A stretch of DNA of 64,000 nt, taken from positions 69,472,503 through 69,536,502 of the forward strand of contig CM043957.1 of NCBI GenBank assembly GCA_014529385.2. Reading direction: 5' to 3'. The notes under the pieces are model-generated. The model did not search any database, had not been told where the DNA came from, and worked only from the letters and a program-made list of their open reading frames with translations. Of the stretch, positions 17,116 to 30,949 are shown piece by piece. Position numbers and translations under genes: made by a program. The DNA is from Adiantum capillus-veneris. Taxonomy: Eukaryota; Streptophyta; Polypodiopsida; Polypodiales; Pteridaceae. Every line of letters starts with the position of its first letter. Position 1 is the first letter of the stretch.

Positions 17116-19620
17116 CCAACTTCTTACCAACCATTGTGAATGTGTACGGTCCTTGCAATGCAAAAGAAAGAGCTAAACTGTGGATGCATCTTAGAGATAC
17201 TCCTATTGAAGGGGAGTGGTTGTTGGTTGGCGACTTCAATATGGTAGAAAAGAGCAGGGATAGAACAGGATCCTCCAGTATGTTGGCTAGCTCGAAAAGG
17301 TCTAAATGGCAAAGTTTGCGCGAAAAGTGGGCGATGATCGACTTATGGGAAGTCGGCCCATGGAACGGCACGCCTGGTTTAACCTACACAAGCCTCCAAT
17401 ATGCCCGCACTGCCTCCAGGCAGCGCTGGACAGATGCTATTTCTCATACCAAGCTGACTGGATACCATCGTTAATGGAGATGAAGGTAGTCCCAACAAAA
17501 AACCTTTTGGATCATATTCCTCTGCACATACATTTTAAGAAGAATAAATGGGAGGAGCAGACCCCAAGAGGTGAGAAAAAACTGTTAGTAATAGGGGCAC
17601 ACATATTCAAAGACCCTCTTTTCAGGAATTTAACCAAGAAATCACTGGGTAAGCTCAAAAATAATGTCGACCTCAACAAACACAATGCGTGGGACCTCTT
17701 TGCTCGAAGCATCCAAAAAGCAATCAAAACCTCAGGGCCCCGAATGAAGAAAGCTAGGGAGGTACACCTTCTGCATCTTACAGTGGAGGTACAATTGCTT
17801 ACCTCCATAAAAGCCAATGGGCATGCTACTGAGGAGGAGCACAAACGATGGCTCGAAGCCAAATCTAACCTTGCTAATGAGCTGTGAGACTTCTCTCCAG
17901 GGAGACTTTTCTTCAACTTGAAGCCTCCAATCAAGCTCAATTTTTTAGGGCTTTAAAAATCAAGAAGAGTCGAGGCCACGTCCGCTCGCTCTATGATGAG
18001 AAAGGGACAGCAGTTCATAACCAGGATGAGATGGCTAGTCTGATGTTGAGTTATCTTAGTCTAATCATTGGATGGCCACAGATCCAATCCCAAGAAATGG
18101 AAGAAGCCAGAGGGACCTTACTGCAGAGTGTCAAGAAGGAAATTCGCCACTCAGAAGCTAATTGCTTGGAACGAGCATTCTCCGAAGATGAATGTTCACT
18201 AGCATTGCAAGCCCTTGGCAAGGAAAAGTCCCCTGGTTGGGATGGGATGACAGTGGAATTCTGTAGAGAATTTTGGGATGATCTCAAGGCCCCAATCACA
18301 AGATTGGCCAATAAATCCATGGTCAAAGGGTCGTTGGAGGTAAGTGTAAAGAGAGGACTTATCAAACCCATCCCAAAATAGATCTGTTGTTCTCAACCGA
18401 AACATTGGCACCCTATAACAATCATGTTGGTGGCCTACAAAATTATAGCTAAAGCAGTAGCCCTCAGACTAGCCCCCTTACTAACCAAGATCATCTCTCC
18501 CCATCAACATGGGTTTATCACAGGAAGGTCCATATACGATAACATCTTGGCAACAATGGTGGGCATCGAATACGCAACTGTCACAAAGCAGGAGTGCATT
18601 CTGTTGCAATTGGACCTGAACAAGGCTTATGACAGAATAACATGGACATATATAGAAGCCATCATGGAAGCTCTAGGCTTTGGGCCTCGCCTATGTTGGT
18701 TGGTACGTGTACTGGGGGCTGGAAGCCAGTCTGAGCTCCTATTCAACAATAGAATTGTGGGCTCTTTCGAGGTCAAAAGATCTATTAAGCAGGGATGCCC
18801 TCTGGCCCCCCTACTTTTTGCCATAGGATCACATCCTTTAATCATGACACTTGAAGCTAGTGCAGAGCGAGGGGAGTTGCAAGGCCTTGCTTTGCCAGGA
18901 AATAGCCAGCTCCTAGCAAAACTTTTTGCAAACGATTATCTCCTCTTCTTGAAGGCGTGTCCCCAGGTCATCAGAAAAGCTTTGGAGATTGTACAAATAT
19001 TCTCAGTAGCTTCGGGGTCCCAATGTAATATAGAGAAGTCAAGGCTGATCTCCCTATCAAAAAATGACTCATTTGACCCCTCTGTCTCGTCGGGGGAGAT
19101 TGTCACAAAAGGGAATATCTTTAGACATCTAGGAGCCCCCTTGGGGGTGGACGTAACTCACAAACAAATATTTGAATGGGTGCTTGAAAAAATCAAAACA
19201 AAAATGAGTAGGTGGGAGTATGTTGTTCTCCCATTCCCAAGTCGGATAAAAGTGATGAACGCTTTTATGATTCCTTATATTGCCTTCACTAGCCCGCTTC
19301 TCAAGATGGCTAAGTGTCACTAGAAAGAGTTTGTAAAACGAGTAAAAAGGTTCTTATGAAAAAACAACACGAAATCCTCCAAGCCATGGCAATGGGCCCG
19401 TTGGGAATCAGTTGCTCGGCCGGTGAATCAAGGAGGCCTCGAAATTCTCAACCCTATGGCCCATGCAGAAGCTTGTTGCGCTAAGTTTGTTGTTTCCTTG
19501 GCTAAACAGGAGCAAGTTTGGGCTGTCATGGTCAGAGATATGATAGAATCAGCTAAACTTGGCTCGAATGGTGGAAAGTGGAGAGGGGTGGAGGTTCATG
19601 ACAAAGGTCAGTGAGGCAGA
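17116..19620 (+). mobile_element. 5'-truncated dead L1-type LINE
   Basis: Coding remnants in several frames. 17130-17540: end of an apurinic-type endonuclease with VNVYGP, GDFN and a DHIP motif, shifted in frame near 17300-17470. 17880-18381: linker and start of reverse transcriptase (LGKEKSPGWDGMT). 18424-19323: reverse transcriptase with QHGFITGRSIYDN, LDLNKAYD and KQGCPLAPLLF. The box that should hold two adjacent aspartates reads FANDYLLF, so a catalytic Asp is lost. Stops at 18379, 19321 and about 19358 and frame changes show it is dead. The 5' part (ORF1 and most of the endonuclease) is missing, typical of LINE insertion. I could not place a poly(A) end or target-site duplication. Conserved downstream sequence runs to about 19560. 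Confidence 0.88.
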
Positions 19621-19872
19621 CAAGTAAAGCTGATAGGGCAAGGTAAGGGTTTTTTGGATAGTTAGGTATGTGATTGATCCCTTTGGCCAGTAACTTACGT
19701 ATTGTGACATTATCGATAATGCTAAGGTCTTGAGTACAGACATGGTTACCAAATCCTTCAAAATTCCTGCAGAATGAGGTAAATTGAATGCATGTACAGT
19801 AAGGGATTGTTTCTTGTCTAAGAAAGTCATTATTTAAAACTAATCCTTTTATAGGATGATGGTATTTCCACC
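19621..19872. other. No gene seen
   Basis: About 250 bases between the LINE and the next coding remnant. It may include the LINE 3' end. No feature recognised. Confidence 0.4.
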
Positions 19873-21601
19873 CTATGAGAATATTGTCAAGCAGTTTCTG
19901 ATTACCAAAAAATAAGTCAAAGCACTCACAAAAAAGATTTTTTGGTAAGATCCAATCGAGAAGGATATTGTGAAACAGATAGTGTATGTAGATAGCACCA
20001 TAATTCGAATCTTATTTGCTGAGAACTCTTCTTCCACATGGAATCTGCCTCTCCCTCTTGTAAAGCTATGAGATTTTCCTCGGTTAGACGAGGAGCTAGG
20101 TGTAAAAAATGAGGTGAAGGAGTTGGGAGTAGCCAAAGAGTTAGCTCTTTTCAGAGCAGGAGAATCATCATCTTCAATACAAGGTTTAAGCAGATTAGTG
20201 ATGAACTTGACCCCTTTAAAGTTAGCATAAGTGGTGAGGTATAGACCGGGCTCATCTGCTTTAAGCTCTTTCATAATATCATGCATAAGACCACGGAAGA
20301 TATTAAAGGCAATTTGTGCAATCACAATCTGCTTAGCCTGTCCACCAAGCCATGAGCATATGAGGGATAGATGAAGTCGACTGGTTTCTCTAGGAATAAC
20401 ATATCCAAATGGTTGAGGATAAACCATATTGCATGATCAAACCACATGATGCTTGATTCACAGGTAGCTTTGCGGTCAAGAAACCTGCAAGCACATTTTA
20501 CATAGGGACGGAAGATATTCCAGATGGACTCTGTGTAGAAATTTGGGTTACTTTTTGCAAATTCCATGCTACCTTTAGTACGTATGTACAATCCAGCATT
20601 TGAGGGGCATTTGGAGTGGTCGATGAGATGAAGGTTAAAGGGTGCTTTAATCAGTTCTCCCTTGTCCAATAACTGCCCACCTTTAAGAATCTTGAGTTTA
20701 CAGTCTTCCACGGTTGAGGCAGGAAGGTTGGCCAAGTACACCCAAGTTTCACTAAGAATAGGAGCCAAGAAGGCTTTGTTAGGCAGAACCCACAGTTGAT
20801 GGTCAACTCCGAGAGATTCAATTTCTATTTGTCTTATTGGTAAGACAGGAAATACTTTAGAGATTTTTGGTACTATCTCAAGGAGGTTAACATCATTGAG
20901 GGAGCAAAGATTATTTTGAAATTCTTTTACTGCTTCTAGTGCTGCACTATCTCGACAAAAAATGCCACCGGTTGGAGGGATGGAGGGGGTATTTGGGGTG
21001 CAGAAAAACGAGGGGTTAAGCCCACAGAGTTTCCTAAGGAAGTTTGATAGCTCAGCTCCAGATGAGGAGAACTGGGCAAGCTCCTGCTGATATTGTGAAG
21101 CAAGGACAGGAAGTTGGGCAATATATTGGGACAACAAATTGACACCTTCTAGGGGGTTTTTGTCCAATGTAGCCAGAATTTTTACCGAGTCATTAAATGA
21201 CAACATATGCAAGACAAAACGTTTTTTATCCGAGACAAGACGTGAATCATAAATAAGCTGTGAAGCATCCAAACTGCTAATACATCTGAGGACAATAGAG
21301 GAGGCCACAGAGAGGGGATCCGAGGTAAGTTCCAATCCTTGAGATAAAGCAAGAGTCTGCAAAAACAGTTAGGTTAGGTTTACTTTTTCTTGTCATAGTA
21401 TGTAATACATAATTTGGCTTTCCTAGCAAGGAAAGGTCTAGTTCTAGTAGCCAAGGCATTCTTTGGTGTACGGTCTTTAAGGTAAAGCTTAATCTGATCA
21501 AGAATCTTTGCATGATTCTCAGGGTTGTGATTAGTACTCATGCGAGCTGTCATTCTATAACGTGAGCAGTCATGAAACAGAGGTGACATAAAGATTAGCA
21601 A
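19873..21601 (-). pseudogene. Unrecognised frameshifted protein-coding region
   Basis: Three minus-strand open frames follow each other: 21601-21380 (73 codons with an ATG), 21362-20322 (about 346 codons, no upstream in-frame ATG before its stop) and 20427-19873 (184 codons). The last two overlap and look like one protein of about 500 residues broken by a frameshift near 20330-20370. The long part is soluble, with mixed helical character; the C-terminal part is S/R/G-rich (SNRGKSHSFTRGRGRF). I do not recognise a family. Codon-like constraint over more than 1.5 kb suggests a real gene in the past. Between 21380 and 21362 the sequence AACTGTTTTTGCAG looks like a 3' splice site, so the first frame may be an upstream exon. 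It could be a host gene, or the gag-like or capsid-like gene of an unknown element. Confidence 0.45.
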
Positions 21602-24100
21602 AGTGTCTATATTGTAAAGTATACTTGGTCCTGCAAACCTTCAACCGGCAAAGTCAGAGACTATGGTAGCCGTGAGCAGGGAACCAGAAAAAGAGTCTAA
21701 AAGGGGCCACCTAACACCAGTCTACCAATGAAGGATTTACAGACTGTGGGTCCAATTTAGAGCTCCATTCCTAAGATAATTTCCTAGGCCAGCATCCCAG
21801 TTTTCCCCGAAAAGAAGAACCTTATGTATAGGATGTGTGTGTAGCTGTTTAAATCTTAACTAATAAGACATAATTGAATTTTTACATTCAAAAGACAGCT
21901 AGCCAAGGAATAATGAACTGATATGTACAAAAATAACTCAGTATTAGAATTATTTAGGTACAATGATTGTAGGAAAGAGATCCTCTTTTAGTAAGACTAG
22001 TAGTAAAAGAACTTCCCCGTTCCTCACTGAGTATTTCATTACAGAAAGGTTGCTTGCCAAAGAAAGAAAGCCATCCAAGATAAGATAGAGTCCTTACCTG
22101 CATCCATCCAAACAAGACAACAATTCAGTTAGCCTTGGATGTGTTTTACAGGTATCAATGGACCATACCATTTGTTATCCATGTCCATCTTATAAAACTT
22201 TTTTAACTTTAAACAAGCTAGGTTCGCAGTAAATCCTTTTCTTATATAAGTCAAATTATTACTTTTTACCTAAGTGACAGAGTAGTCCTTTTAATCAGAG
22301 TGGCATATTCCCCAAAGAGAATATGCGTTATCCTACAGTCATTTTAGTGAGGTTCTATCAGTCAGTAAGTATAGATATAACCTCTTAGTCATTGAATCGA
22401 TGGTGTACTTATCATATAAATGGGATCCAATGTAATCTATAAGTTACAACCTTATAGCTAGCCAAGTAGTAGAAGCATAGCCCGAAAAAAACCACTAACT
22501 GTGAATGTCAATCCAAAAAATGGACTAGTCCTTCAAAGAGTGCAACAGATCAAAAATCCATCCCATAAACATAATCATAAACTAGAACATGGGTCCGAAA
22601 AACTGTAATATAACCGCCGTATCACCTCCTTCACATGGAAGGTTCCTCCAATTCACAATGAGTAGTCAATAAGCCATCCATTACAATCAGCCACTGCATT
22701 AGAAGCAGTATTCCATCTTTACCCGAGGTATAACCCATTCCAAGCTTCTGTTGAAGCAAAAATTGCAATATACTTACCTTCATACATAGTCTGCGCAGAG
22801 AACCATTTCAATAAATCATAAGCAAAACCCAAAACGTTGTGTTACATTAAGCTTTAATCTCAAGATGATGATTCTTTCCTCATAATGTGAGCACCTACAG
22901 TGAAATAGAATACCTAAAGCCTTAGTTGCCACAAAGGCTAGGAGTAACCCCATTTATTTGAGAAGAATCAGTTATGCCGAGATTAGAAAAAGCGCGAACG
23001 CACAGTTAATGCAAAAAAGTAATCAGCATCGCTTTTATTGAAATAACAAGAAAAACCCCTTTTTTTCAAAAACCAGGTACGTAGAGATTAGGTAGAGCCT
23101 GCATATGGTATTTTCCTGCAACGGATTTATAAGAAACCCATTCATAAGATCATATGCAGTAACGAGCTCAACTACTCATAGTTTCTTTCCAAACAAAGCA
23201 GCAGAACAACCACTAACCACCAATATATGCCACAGTATTACATCCAACTCTTACCATTGACCAGCGCAAGAGGTGCCAACCAATCCCAATATGTAGAGCC
23301 AGAGAGCCCCCGACAGTAAACCACAGAGGTGACCTAACCAGTCCAAGGTTAGGAGCAACTCTTATATGATGTTTATACCATACTTTGTCAGCTTATAACA
23401 GGCGGGGGTGTATCATTCCCAAGGTTACCATATCAAGCTCCTTGATATAACAACAACAAAAAAAATCTTTTTGCAAACAGTTTACAAGAACAACATAGCC
23501 GTTGGTTTAATTGCACAGTATGCGTGCTTGAAACAAGCATAAGGTAGGACCACCTTTCCTAAATTAAAGCCTTTTAGTGTTCAATCATGTCAGACATGCA
23601 TAAATAGTGCAGTAAACCAACTATCCCAGCAAGGGTAAGAAAAAAACCTGAGTCACCTGCGTGGTGAGCTCCATTCTCCTTGGCAGTAAAGCAGACAGTA
23701 GGTGATCTCAAAATAACTCAACACAACCACAATGGCTAAGTGAGGGGCAAAGATGTGCCCTCACCTGTTTTTATAGTAGGAGGAGGCCGGTCTGTCCGTA
23801 TGCTGTGCCAAGGTAGCGAGAGAGTCAGGCTGCACTCCCTTATGAGTGTGTGATAGCATAGAGCTTCACGTCTATGGCCATCAATGGAGATCGATAGTCA
23901 GGGGGGGAGAAAGGCCGCCTTCACTGCGCCATGAGAGCATGCACCATTGAACACGCTCGACTCTCCAGAAGTACAGAGCATCATAATACATTCAAGGGCT
24001 AAGCCCCTCGGTAGTAGTAAACTTAGTGGTCCATTTTTAAATGCAATCTCTTAAGTTGACCTAGTCTGGTCCATGCAAAAGAGCAACAAAGGGGGCTGGG
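21602..24100. other. No gene seen; one TATA-like site
   Basis: About 2.5 kb without a convincing coding frame. A minus-strand TATA-like CTATAAAAACAGG lies at about 23765-23777 and could be the promoter of the coding remnant at 19873-21601 or of an older element. No LTR ends recognised. Confidence 0.35.
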
Positions 24101-24160
24101 GCGGGGGGGGGTTCCTTTTGGGAAGTTTTTCTTAAACAATATAACTTATGACCAATATAC

Positions 24161-24208
<48 letters not shown>

Positions 24209-24849
24209 GTGGGTGTATGAAGCAACCTGTGAGAGCCACGCGCACGCGAGGGAAGATGCAAAGGGCAGTGATGCAGGTCCAAACCTGTGAAGGTAGAGTA
24301 TACAAGGGGAGCCAGGAGCGAGAATTACAGATAATACAAATAATGAATCGAATGTGTCTGTGAGACGGGGACTGAGGAGAAAGAGAGCAAGAAAGCCTTG
24401 CTCAAGAAACCCATAGGTGGGTTTGAGCATATATGGGTGACAATTGTTAATCGATATGTAGTGAGGTAGGTCGAAGGTTGTGAGGGCATAACCTGGGAGG
24501 AGGGACTATGTATGTAGTGAGACAAGACGGTGGGCACACGGGTCGATTAGAATCCCGATCAAGGGTGAGCAAAAATAGTAACCAAAATGCATGTGACCTC
24601 GTTGGTAGGAGAGAGTAATCAACTTCTAAATGTGGGTAACGGCCGAGAGGACTCATTCAAAAAGGCCACCTCCTTAGCTAATCAAAGATATTACTAATGG
24701 CTTCAAAAAAAAAAGGTATTGCTTTTTTAAAAAATTAATTCAAAGATTTTCTCAACAAGAACGAGCGTTTGTCTATAGCACTTAGCAATGGGCAATGATG
24801 AAACACATAGATTTGCAATAGAATTAGTTAGGAAGGACGGATATAACAT

Positions 24850-24888
<39 letters not shown>

Positions 24889-27780
24889 TAAAGAGAAGAA
24901 AACACTAAACGGAAAATAAAAGAGAAGTGAAACATCTTTTTATATGAACACAAAAGGTCTTTTGACTTTTCACCTTCATAAGTTTTTTCAATTCATAAAC
25001 TCACCCTTCACTTATGCACTTAATATGTTTTAAAAGAATTTTTAATTTTTTGAGATTGAGGAGACTTAATCAATCCTAGTTGAAAGCTAATGAATTGTAA
25101 TGTCCCACATTTCATGTTGAAAAGGGAAGTCATAGAGGTGCATGTTCAAAGGGAGGGGGAGCAAGGTGTCACCCAAAAATTGGTGGGCTTGGAGAGGGAG
25201 CCAATTCCCTTCAATCATAACTAGCTAGCACGGACACACATACTATCGTATGTTCGTGTAAACCTGGCCATGGACTTGGAAATCATGAGAAGTGAAAGAG
25301 CACATAGTAATTGACTATTGATGTTTTTTTATTGTTGGTTAGGGAATATTAAATACAAGAGTCTCCCTTTGTTCAAAACACTATTTGACGTGTATATATA
25401 TATATATATATATAGCACTATCCATTCCTCCATTCTATTTTCATATTTTCGCATCATTTCCTTGCAAGTAGGTGAACCAATGGATAAGCAAAACCTTATT
25501 GCATTGACGCACTTTTAACCAATTAAATTAAGCTTGCTATGAGTAATTATTAGATTAAGCTTGGTCATATAGAAAAGTCAACGGTCTTTCTTAAATTTCT
25601 ATAATGTTCAACATAGGCATTAACTAGGGGGCCACACAAACTCTCTCATTATCTTAGGGGCCACACAAATTTTTCCATCTTCTTAACAATGGATTATTTT
25701 TGACCTCCAAAGCCTAAAGGTCATAGAGATGACTTCTCTTTTTCTTGGCTAAAAGTAAAACAACAACAACCCCCCCCCCCCCCCCCCCTCTCCCTTCCCC
25801 CACAAAAGAAAAACTATCTCTGATAAGCTTGTGGCTCCCCTTTACCAAGATCATGCTATAACTTCTATTGCTTACCTACTCACACGCACAACAATTTTTA
25901 TTTTGAGCCTTACATAGTTGATACCTTGTACTTTGAGCATATTATCAATAGTGTAAATGTTCCTTACCCCCTTGACCACTTCAAAATGGAAGAATTTTAA
26001 AGGGTTAAACATCACCACACTCCCAACAAACAACCTCACTCAGGTTGGCTAGTATAATTTTTTGGGACTTTGTACCTGGCTGCCACTCGTAAATTGCCCA
26101 TCCCCTTTGACCCTCGTGGGAGCTTACCCTTAAAAGGGCGCGTGGTAAAAACTTACTTTTGGTCATGATCACTGAATGAGGCATTTAAATGCTCCTTGAT
26201 TTCTTCTCGTCCTTACAAGGACCTTTCAAGCTCTTGCAGCCCTTCTCTCCCTCTCTTCCTGTGCCACATAACCCTCACTCTGGCATCCGACTCACCTGAG
26301 CAAAACTCCTATCCTATTTCTCTCCCTCTCAGCCCCCACTCATAACCCGTGTTGGTTGCATTGGTTTTTTGTCCGAAAATTCGCACTCATAGGAGATACT
26401 GATCGTGGGGGATTCACCACCCAATGCAAATCATGAGGCCTCAACCTTGCAGTACTGCTATAAAAAGAGGTGAGGGTGCTTTGGCCCCACTTAGCCTTGG
26501 TTGCATTTGGTGTGTGTATGTGAAAGAAAGGAGAGAGTGTATTGCCGCTTACTATGCAGTTATGGAGCTAATTGAACAACCTTCTCAGGTTGGTGATTAC
26601 CAATCTCGTTCTTGTTGATAGCATGTACTTGGGCTTGTTGACATACTACTGCACTTTGTAATGTTTTCTTACTGTCTACATACGGTTAAAATTGATTTTG
26701 GTGCATGCTCGATTTTTTTAATTTATATATAACAATTTTATTGCACCGAAGCTTGGTATGTCACTCTGCATAATAAACCCATTGCACGTAAAAATTGACA
26801 CCCTTCGTGCCATACTGTTGTAATTGTACATGGCGGGGGATTGTTTCACTACTGATGATTGGTATGTTTTGCCATGGTCTGCACATACTCTGTAAAAGAG
26901 ATTGTTTCTATCCAACTTTGTATTCTAGCAGTACTGTACATAACTCAGACACTTGGTACGTAGTAGGGTTGCCTGCTCAAAGCGCATGTTGTACATAATC
27001 TTAAAAATGATCTTTTGTGGTTGAAAAAACACTGGTTTCATGTTTCTGCCTACTGATTGAACTTTCTATCTGACGATTAATAAACTTGCCGCATTCTATT
27101 ATTGGGTTTTGCTTCCCTGGTGCCATTTGGGGAGCATTGCACTTGTTGGGGTGATTCTTTTACAAACTCTTGCTTGATGTATTATAAGGCATGTAGCACG
27201 ACATCTGAGAGGGTTTTTTTTTATACGGTTGTCGGGTCTGTACTTAACTGTGTATATTTTAGTTTATGCGTATGTCAAACAAGCTGTAAAAGGACTTTTT
27301 TTTTCACAGATGATGCATAACACCTTAGTTTTTGGGATTTTTGGCATAGAAGGATTCACTATTGTGTTGGCTGTGGTTTTTTTTTTTTAAAAGAGGGGAG
27401 GGAATATATCTCGTTCACTTGTTTGGTCTTAATGATTTCTTAGATTGATTAAACTTGGTTTTGGAAGTTCATGGCAACATTTGACTCATTTAAAACCAAG
27501 ACATTCAAAGTGCAATATACCTAGTGGAAGGATTGGTATGAAGATACAAAAGGATTTGGGACAAAATTGGGCGTAAAACACTTGGATCAAAAGGGTAGTG
27601 GTCTTCTCATCAAAGTTATATGTATATAAATAGCTATTTAAGGTCTTAAAAAATTGGGGTATATAATAACCTTATCTATAAACCTACAAAAATTCACTTG
27701 TATCTTAAAGGAGTGATGACCTTTTTGATTACAAGTTCAAAATGAACTCAAAAAGAAAAAAAAACACCTTATACTTGGCA
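24101..27780. other. Intergenic DNA with microsatellites
   Basis: No gene recognised. It contains a GT repeat at about 24162-24212, a GA repeat at 24853-24885, a TA repeat at about 25392-25414 and an 18-base C run at about 25771-25788. Open frames here are short and unsupported. The frames opposite the GT run are repeat products. Confidence 0.5.
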
Positions 27781-27789
27781 AAATAGAAA

Positions 27790-28220
27790 TTCATGATTAC
27801 TTTGGACGATAGTTTTAAGTTAAAGAGGTTGTAAGATGGACATGGATAACAACTAATATAGTCCGTTGATACCTGTAAAACTCATTCTAAGCTAACATAT
27901 GTATTGTTTTGTTTGCATGCATGCATGCATATGAGGACTCTATCCTTTCTTGGAAATTTTTTGGCTTAGCTGTTGTCCGACACTGATGTACCAAGACCTT
28001 TGTCACATTATAGAACAATTAATTAATACCGATTACCTTATGTATAAAAACACTAGAATGAGATATAAGAATGAGACCTCATTCTTATATCTATGTAAAG
28101 AAATAATTCAAAAACTGAGTTGTTTTTGTGCTACCCCTTGTCACTTGTCTAAAACCATTTGTCTCTTGAACTATTAAGTTCTTTTGTGTATCTGTATTAA
28201 TTTAAAACAACAACACACAT
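27790..28220 (+). repeat. 450-bp dispersed repeat, most diverged copy
   Basis: It shares ordered blocks with the copies at 28226-28680 and 29311-29755, such as GGACATGGATAACAACT and CTGAGTTGTTTTTGTGCTA. It has its own insertions, including a short inverted repeat at about 28051-28090. Nature unknown. Confidence 0.6.
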
Positions 28221-28225
28221 GTCCC

Positions 28226-28680
28226 TTTCATCTGTGGCTTACTGTTCTGAGAATGGATACTTGTTGATTATTTAACACTACATGGATGGTAGCTATAAGT
28301 TAAAAAGGTTTTAAGTAGGACATGGCTAACAACTGATAGTTTTGTTGACACCAGTATTACTATTCAAGTATAAAAAATCTATTGTCTTGTTTATATGGAT
28401 GCATGTGAGGACTCTATCTTTACTTAGGATCTTTTTGGCTAAGCTGCTATGCATCATTGCCGAATGTGGACTCTTTCACTTCAAAATAAGTTGTTCTTGA
28501 CTATCTTATGTACAAAACACTAGAATGATACCTCATTCTCCCTATGATGTACGAAAATGAATCAAGGACTGAGTTGTTTTTGTGCTAATCATTGTCCTTT
28601 GTCTAAAGCCAGCTGTCTTTTGAACTGTTATATTCTTTTGTATATAAGTATAATTCTAAAAACAATAACACACACATCCT
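28226..28680 (+). repeat. 450-bp dispersed repeat, copy 2
   Basis: It begins TTTCATCTGTGGCTTACTGT, like the copy at 29311, and the two are similar over about 440 bp in the same orientation. It ends in an AC-rich stretch. Confidence 0.8.
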
Positions 28681-29270
28681 AAACACAAGGTTCTCCCAGA
28701 AAGCTGAGAAACCAGGACGTTGGCTTTGGAGATTTTTGTCTATAGGATTTGATGGACCCACTGTCTGTAATTCCTTATTAGGTTGATAGGTGTTAGGTGG
28801 TCTTTCCTTGTCTATTGATCGGATTCCTGCTCATAGCTATTGTAGCCTTTGATTATGTTGGTTTAGGTTACATGTTAATCCAAAATTACTTACCCTTGTG
28901 TAATAATTTTGATTCTTATGATTTCAGGAACATTTTACCTATAAAGGAACTACTCTTGGATGGACAGTTCGTTGGAGGACTATCCAAAGAAACTTGTAAA
29001 AGCATGGAAAACTTCTACGACTGACTATGAAAGGCATCCATACTATTCTCTATTGGCTAACAAAGCCTTGAAATTCTTACTGGAGTATAATCCTCTTTGA
29101 TAACATTGTCACTTATAGCTCCGATGAGACTCATGGATTTTTTGATATGATGTACAGCTCTTTGTCTTTAGCCTTGACTGTTCTATTCTCATCAACTTGA
29201 TGAGTCAATAGGCCTATACTCAATGGACCTATTGTCAACTCACTGATTATGGTGCTTGGGTTAGGACGGA

Positions 29271-29307
<37 letters not shown>

Positions 29308-29310
29308 ATC

Positions 29311-29755
29311 ACACTTTCATCTGTGGCTTACTGTTCTAAGAATGGATACTTGCTGATATTTAACACTACATGGATGGTAGGTATGAGTTTAAAAGGTTTT
29401 AAGTAGGACATGGATAACAACTGATAGGTTTGTTGACACCTGTAATATGTATTCAAAGCTAACAAATATGTTGTTTTGTTTATATGGATGCAAGTGATAA
29501 CTCTATCGTTACTTAGGATCTTTTTGGCTAAGCTGCTATCCATCCCTGTCAAACTTGGCCTCTTTCACTTCATAATAAGTTTTTCTTGACTATCTTATGT
29601 ACAAAACACTATAATGATACCTCACTCTCATTATGATGTACGAAATAAATTGAAGATTGAGTTGTTTTTGTGCTAATCATTATTCTTTTTCTAAAGTTTT
29701 TTTTTTTTGAATTGTTATGTTCTTTTGTTATAAGTAAAATTCTAAAAACAACACA
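29311..29755 (+). repeat. 450-bp dispersed repeat, copy 3
   Basis: Direct copy of 28226-28680, about 1085 bp downstream. It is preceded by a CA repeat (29273-29302) and followed by CA repeats at about 29748-29768 and 29853-29881. Confidence 0.8.
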
Positions 29756-29852
29756 CACACACACACACTCTTAAATATGTGCATAGTCTCTTGCACTCTC
29801 TGATTGTCTCTATCTTTAGAGAATGGGCCTCTCCTCAAGAAGGGGGAATGCT

Positions 29853-29883
<31 letters not shown>

Positions 29884-30949
29884 TAGGTGTACAAGACACA
29901 ATCTATTCTCACCCTCTAAGTTGGCTACTACTCCATATCCTACCCTCGCACAACCAGAGACTCTGGCTCACTGATTGAACAATTAAGCGGTAATGGCACC
30001 TACCCATAGCCCCTATGGATATCCCCTCTCACATCGAACTTTGCTATTCTTTAGATGTGATAATCCCTAGCTCTTGGAATAGTAGATTGAACTCACATAT
30101 TTTAATTGAATTTCTTTCTGTCTTGCCAATGTAGCTCTAAACACTCTTTTAATGAAAATCATGTATACCCGCATACACCTACACATGCTTGCCTTTAAGC
30201 AAGTCATGCTCCTAGTTATTATTGATCACATGCATTTGCTAGTGCCACCTTGTTGACCTACGGGATTTCCCACCCACCCACACATGCTGGATTATTTATT
30301 GTGTAAATTGGCTCCATCCCTTGACAATGTCCTTGCCAATATCCTAAATGGTGTAATTCCATTACTCAACTAGTCATCTAAATAGGGAGCAAAAGCTAGG
30401 AAGTTGACTAGTCGTGTGGTTGGAATAAGCTAAGCAATGTTTGGGAAAAATCAATTTCACAAACGTACAAAATTCCCTTTAAAGTAGATTAAAGAGGAAA
30501 GTTTTCAAAACAACCAACATTTTTTGCAATTTAACTCTATTTTCTTAAATTTTCAAAGTAAATTTTCTCCTTCTCCCCCTCCTTTCAAATGGTTGTTTTG
30601 ATTATTCTGCTAAGCTGAGGCACACTTTTTCATAACAATGCTATTGACTGTCCAAAATCAAATCCTTTCACAATTCAACTACATACTCTTAAGTTTCCAT
30701 GTTTTTTTTAAGGTTCGGACCATCATTCACCTCAACTGGTTTTGGAAGAATTTTTGAATAAAAGTGAATCAAGGGCACCAACTAATGGTCATTGACCAGA
30801 AAACACAGCAAAAACAAGAGGCACACCAAAGAATACAAGAATAGATATTACAGTTATCACATATGAGCCAAAGACTAACCTTTGGCCTGGCATATCAATT
30901 GATACAAGTAAAACGAAAAGCTACATGGGCTTAAGATAAAGACCAATGC
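29756..30949. other. No gene seen
   Basis: About 1.2 kb of AT-rich intergenic DNA after the dispersed repeat, with two CA repeats. No coding frame or RNA gene recognised. Confidence 0.4.

Noticed and set aside
18900-18950. Active LINE reverse transcriptase
   Set aside because: The catalytic box reads FANDYLLF instead of having two adjacent aspartates, and stops and frame changes surround it.
24061-24430. Thr-His and Val-Cys repeat frames
   Set aside because: They are translations of a GT/CA microsatellite.
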